Below, in pieces: positions 4,859 to 7,000 of a DNA stretch of 7,000 bases. Numbering within the stretch: the stretch's first letter is position 1; each line of letters opens with the position of its first letter. The DNA is taken from the NCBI GenBank assembly GCA_002329625.1, contig DCTP01000112.1, forward strand, positions 17,501 through 24,500, given 5' to 3'. The notes under the pieces are model-generated. The model ran no database searches, was not told where the DNA came from, and was given only the letters and a program-made list of their open reading frames with translations. The position numbers and the translations under genes are program-made. The stretch comes from Leptolinea sp. UBA1437 (lineage in GTDB: Bacteria; Chloroflexota; Anaerolineae; Anaerolineales; Anaerolineaceae).

Positions 4859-6883
4859 ATGCGAAAAGCAGAAAAATTCATAATCGGCAAATATTTCCCT
4901 TTGACTTTACTGTTAATAATGGGAATTACTTGGTTTATTCAAGTTCCGCGATATGGATTTTATTTGGATGACTGGATTTATTTGACAGCATATGATCAGG
5001 GCGGAATTCAGGGGCTGATTAATTATTCGTTGGTAGACAGTCGTCCCGGATTGCTTCCATGGGTTATCGGATTGGGATTTAAGATTGTCGGGAATAACCG
5101 ATTAGGTTGGCAGATTTACTCATTATTTTGGCGATATTTAGGCGGCGTCTTTAATTGGTTATTGATTCGAAAGTTATGGCCTTCCAGAAAAGATATTGCC
5201 GCTTATTCGGCAATTCTATTTATGATTTTTCCTTTCTTTAAACATCAGGCGTTCAGCATTGCTTATAACCAAAATTGGGTTCAATATGCCTTTCTTATAT
5301 TATCTTTTCTATTGACGATAATAGCAATCCGTACTGATTCGAAGCGGAAAAAGATCATTTTCTTTCTTCTTTCTTACCTGCTTTCCGCAGCTCAATTAAT
5401 GATGACGGAATATCTTTTATCGTTGGAAGCTATTCGAGTGGTTCTGATTTGGTTTGCGCTACGCGATCGACAATACTCAAAGCGAAAGCGATTTTCTCAA
5501 ACAATTAAAATCGTTCTTCCATATTGGGGAATTCTTTTTGCATATATTGTTTGGCGTTTTGCCATCATGCCTCAGATGATTCATGATCGGAATGAGATTA
5601 ATTTGTTCAGCGAACATCCCGATTTCATTGATCTGTTTTTCTATTTGATACAAATGCTGATCCAATATATGACCGAATCGGTGTGGGGAATTTGGTATCG
5701 GAGTTTGGATCCAGCAAATATCGATTTGAGTATTCCCAGTATAAGAGTAGCTTTAATAATCGGAACGTTTATATCCGCAATATTAATTATCGCATTTTCA
5801 AAGATTCGAAAAACAGATGGATTTTTCGATGAGAATGAAGAGGGGAAAGAAATTCTCCTGGTGGGGATTTTTGCGACTCTGTTGGGATATTTGCCGGGGA
5901 TAGCAATCGATAAAAGCCCTTCTACGCAATTTCTTTATCATGATCGTTTTTTGATCCCGAGTTTTTGGGGAATTTCGTTGGCTCTCACGGCTTTTATTGC
6001 CGTTTACCTCAAAGGATTTCGAAAAAAAATTATCCTTCTGTCTCTCCTTTGCGGAATTTGTGTATTTTTTCAGATAAAAAATTCGATTTACTATCGGAAT
6101 GCTTGGGAATCCCAACAAAACTTCCAATGGCAAATGAAATGGCGAGCACCGGATCTGAAAGCGAATACCGCGGTCTTGGGAGATGCGATTATCGCTTCAT
6201 TTATGGGCGGTTGGGCTGACGGTGCAATGGTTTTTGAAATGTACGGAAAAAATGATGGTTATAATCCGACACCTTATTGGTATTTGGTGGTAGGCGAAGG
6301 CGATTACAAGACCGAATTGGATCAGAAACTTCCGATCACCTATGCCAATAAGATTTATAACTTCAAAGCACAATTTGGAGACTTTTTGGTATTGACGAAG
6401 CCGGAATGGGATCGTTGCCTATGGGTTTTGGATGAAGCGGATCTAAAGAATCCATATATTCAACCGGTTACAAAAAATCTTATTCAATACCAAAATAAAA
6501 GTCGAATTTTGTATGACTCGGACTATAAAATGCCGGAAGGCGTTTTCGGTTCCGATTATCGCCATGACTGGTGCTATTACTATGAAAATGCAGCCAGAGA
6601 AGTTGACCTGATGAATTACGACAAAGCGTTGGAGCTTTATAAAGAGGCGGTGGCAGCGAATATGGATATGAAGAATCCGGTGGAACTGACCCCTTTTATC
6701 CGGTCCGCTGCGATGACCGGGCAATGGGATTTCGCTGCCGAATTAACCAAAAAAGGAAGCGCTCAACCTCATATAACCTGGGAATACTATAAAAATCTTT
6801 GGGATCTTCTGTTTCGCGAAACGCCCGACTCAGCCGACCGGGCAAATGCTTTTAAAAGCATTCAGGAATATATTCGCCAATAA
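4859..6883 (+). CDS. Multi-pass membrane protein, GT-C/PMT-like glycosyltransferase with TPR-like tail
   Basis: A 674-residue protein. Residues 1-410 are strongly hydrophobic with about 11-12 likely membrane helices (for example 12-28, 113-127, 140-157, 164-182, 217-236, 294-312, 331-348, 367-384, 388-407). Just after the first helix the motif YLDDW (residues 35-39) lies where GT-C enzymes (PMT/ArnT-like, GT39 and relatives) carry catalytic acidic residues on the outer face. These use lipid-linked sugars to modify protein or envelope glycans. An RFLIPSFWG segment (363-371) precedes the last helices. Residues 411-674 are soluble, Trp/Tyr-rich, and probably outside the cell. Within them 573-600 (ENAAREVDLMNYDKALELY) looks like one tetratricopeptide repeat. 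The ATG has GGAG five bases upstream. The gene stands alone with its own promoter. The donor and acceptor cannot be named, and glycosyltransferase identity is inferred from topology and the DDW motif. Confidence 0.75.
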   Translation: MRKAEKFIIGKYFPLTLLLIMGITWFIQVPRYGFYLDDWIYLTAYDQGGIQGLINYSLVDSRPGLLPWVIGLGFKIVGNNRLGWQIYSLFWRYLGGVFNWLLIRKLWPSRKDIAAYSAILFMIFPFFKHQAFSIAYNQNWVQYAFLILSFLLTIIAIRTDSKRKKIIFFLLSYLLSAAQLMMTEYLLSLEAIRVVLIWFALRDRQYSKRKRFSQTIKIVLPYWGILFAYIVWRFAIMPQMIHDRNEINLFSEHPDFIDLFFYLIQMLIQYMTESVWGIWYRSLDPANIDLSIPSIRVALIIGTFISAILIIAFSKIRKTDGFFDENEEGKEILLVGIFATLLGYLPGIAIDKSPSTQFLYHDRFLIPSFWGISLALTAFIAVYLKGFRKKIILLSLLCGICVFFQIKNSIYYRNAWESQQNFQWQMKWRAPDLKANTAVLGDAIIASFMGGWADGAMVFEMYGKNDGYNPTPYWYLVVGEGDYKTELDQKLPITYANKIYNFKAQFGDFLVLTKPEWDRCLWVLDEADLKNPYIQPVTKNLIQYQNKSRILYDSDYKMPEGVFGSDYRHDWCYYYENAAREVDLMNYDKALELYKEAVAANMDMKNPVELTPFIRSAAMTGQWDFAAELTKKGSAQPHITWEYYKNLWDLLFRETPDSADRANAFKSIQEYIRQ

Positions 6884-6935
6884 TTTTTTAAGCAATCCTT
6901 TTGAATTTATATCAATATAAAAATACCAAAAAGGA

Positions 6936-6958
6936 AGTTATCCGCAGTTGGGATAATT
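6936..6958 (+). terminator. Weak stem-loop downstream of the glycosyltransferase-like gene
   Basis: AGTTATCC pairs with GGATAATT across a 7-base loop (one G-T pair), 52 bases after the stop. The following bases TGTCAATAATG are not a T-run. A second AT-rich stem AATAATG/CATTATT (6962-6989, 14-base loop) follows, and a small TTTATAT-CA-ATATAAA repeat (6906-6921) precedes it. Any of these may aid termination; none is a textbook terminator. Confidence 0.3.
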
Positions 6959-7000
6959 GTCAATAATGTTCTGTCAAAAAATCATTATTAGTAAATGAAA

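Noticed and set aside
5798..6133. Minus-strand 111-residue open frame inside the GT-C-like gene
   Set aside because: It is fully antisense to a well-supported gene, lacks a recognisable domain and has a basic composition typical of shadow frames.

Overview
The window reads as ordinary chromosome from a moderately AT-rich bacterium. The best guess is a member of Chloroflexota (class Anaerolineae). That guess rests on my recollection of similar small cysteine-plus-acidic proteins, of large GT-C membrane proteins with a Tyr-Leu-Asp-Asp-Trp motif, and on the tRNA gene lacking an encoded CCA. No sequence search was possible, so a clostridial or other Gram-positive origin is not excluded.

Layout. 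Bases 1-1320 (+) hold the 3' end of a sugar-type ABC permease gene and, 9 bases after its stop, a complete hormone-sensitive-lipase-type esterase, probably one operon. A 14-bp-stem inverted repeat (1336-1373) closes it. On the opposite strand, 1368-1547 is an unannotated open frame of 59 codons ending exactly in that inverted repeat; it has no ATG and no ribosome binding site. At 1561-1631 (+) lies a tRNA-Gln (anticodon CTG) with its own promoter and intrinsic terminator. The convergent gap 1632-1841 is packed with three hairpins. Two minus-strand genes follow: a small DUF1540-like protein with an extremely acidic tail (1842-2084), and a full-length RelA/SpoT-type (p)ppGpp enzyme (2297-4531). 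A 327-base AT-rich divergent intergenic region (4532-4858) carries a promoter for each flanking gene and a palindrome just before the next gene. The last gene (4859-6883, +) is a 674-residue multi-pass membrane protein of the GT-C/PMT-like type with a long soluble C-terminal region containing a TPR-like repeat. The remaining bases to 7000 are AT-rich non-coding sequence with weak hairpins.

Functional links. The permease and esterase plausibly form a carbohydrate uptake and de-esterification unit, since the esterase has no export signal. The (p)ppGpp enzyme is a stress regulator with its own promoter. The GT-C protein is a likely cell-envelope glycosyltransferase transcribed alone. No CRISPR array, insertion sequence, prophage or obvious defence system is present. 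The points most worth a second look are the mixed motif content of the (p)ppGpp enzyme (intact hydrolase residues together with the acidic Glu-Phe-Asp-Asp synthetase motif, plus an insertion in the hydrolase domain), the hidden minus-strand frame at 1368-1547, and the small cysteine/acidic protein.
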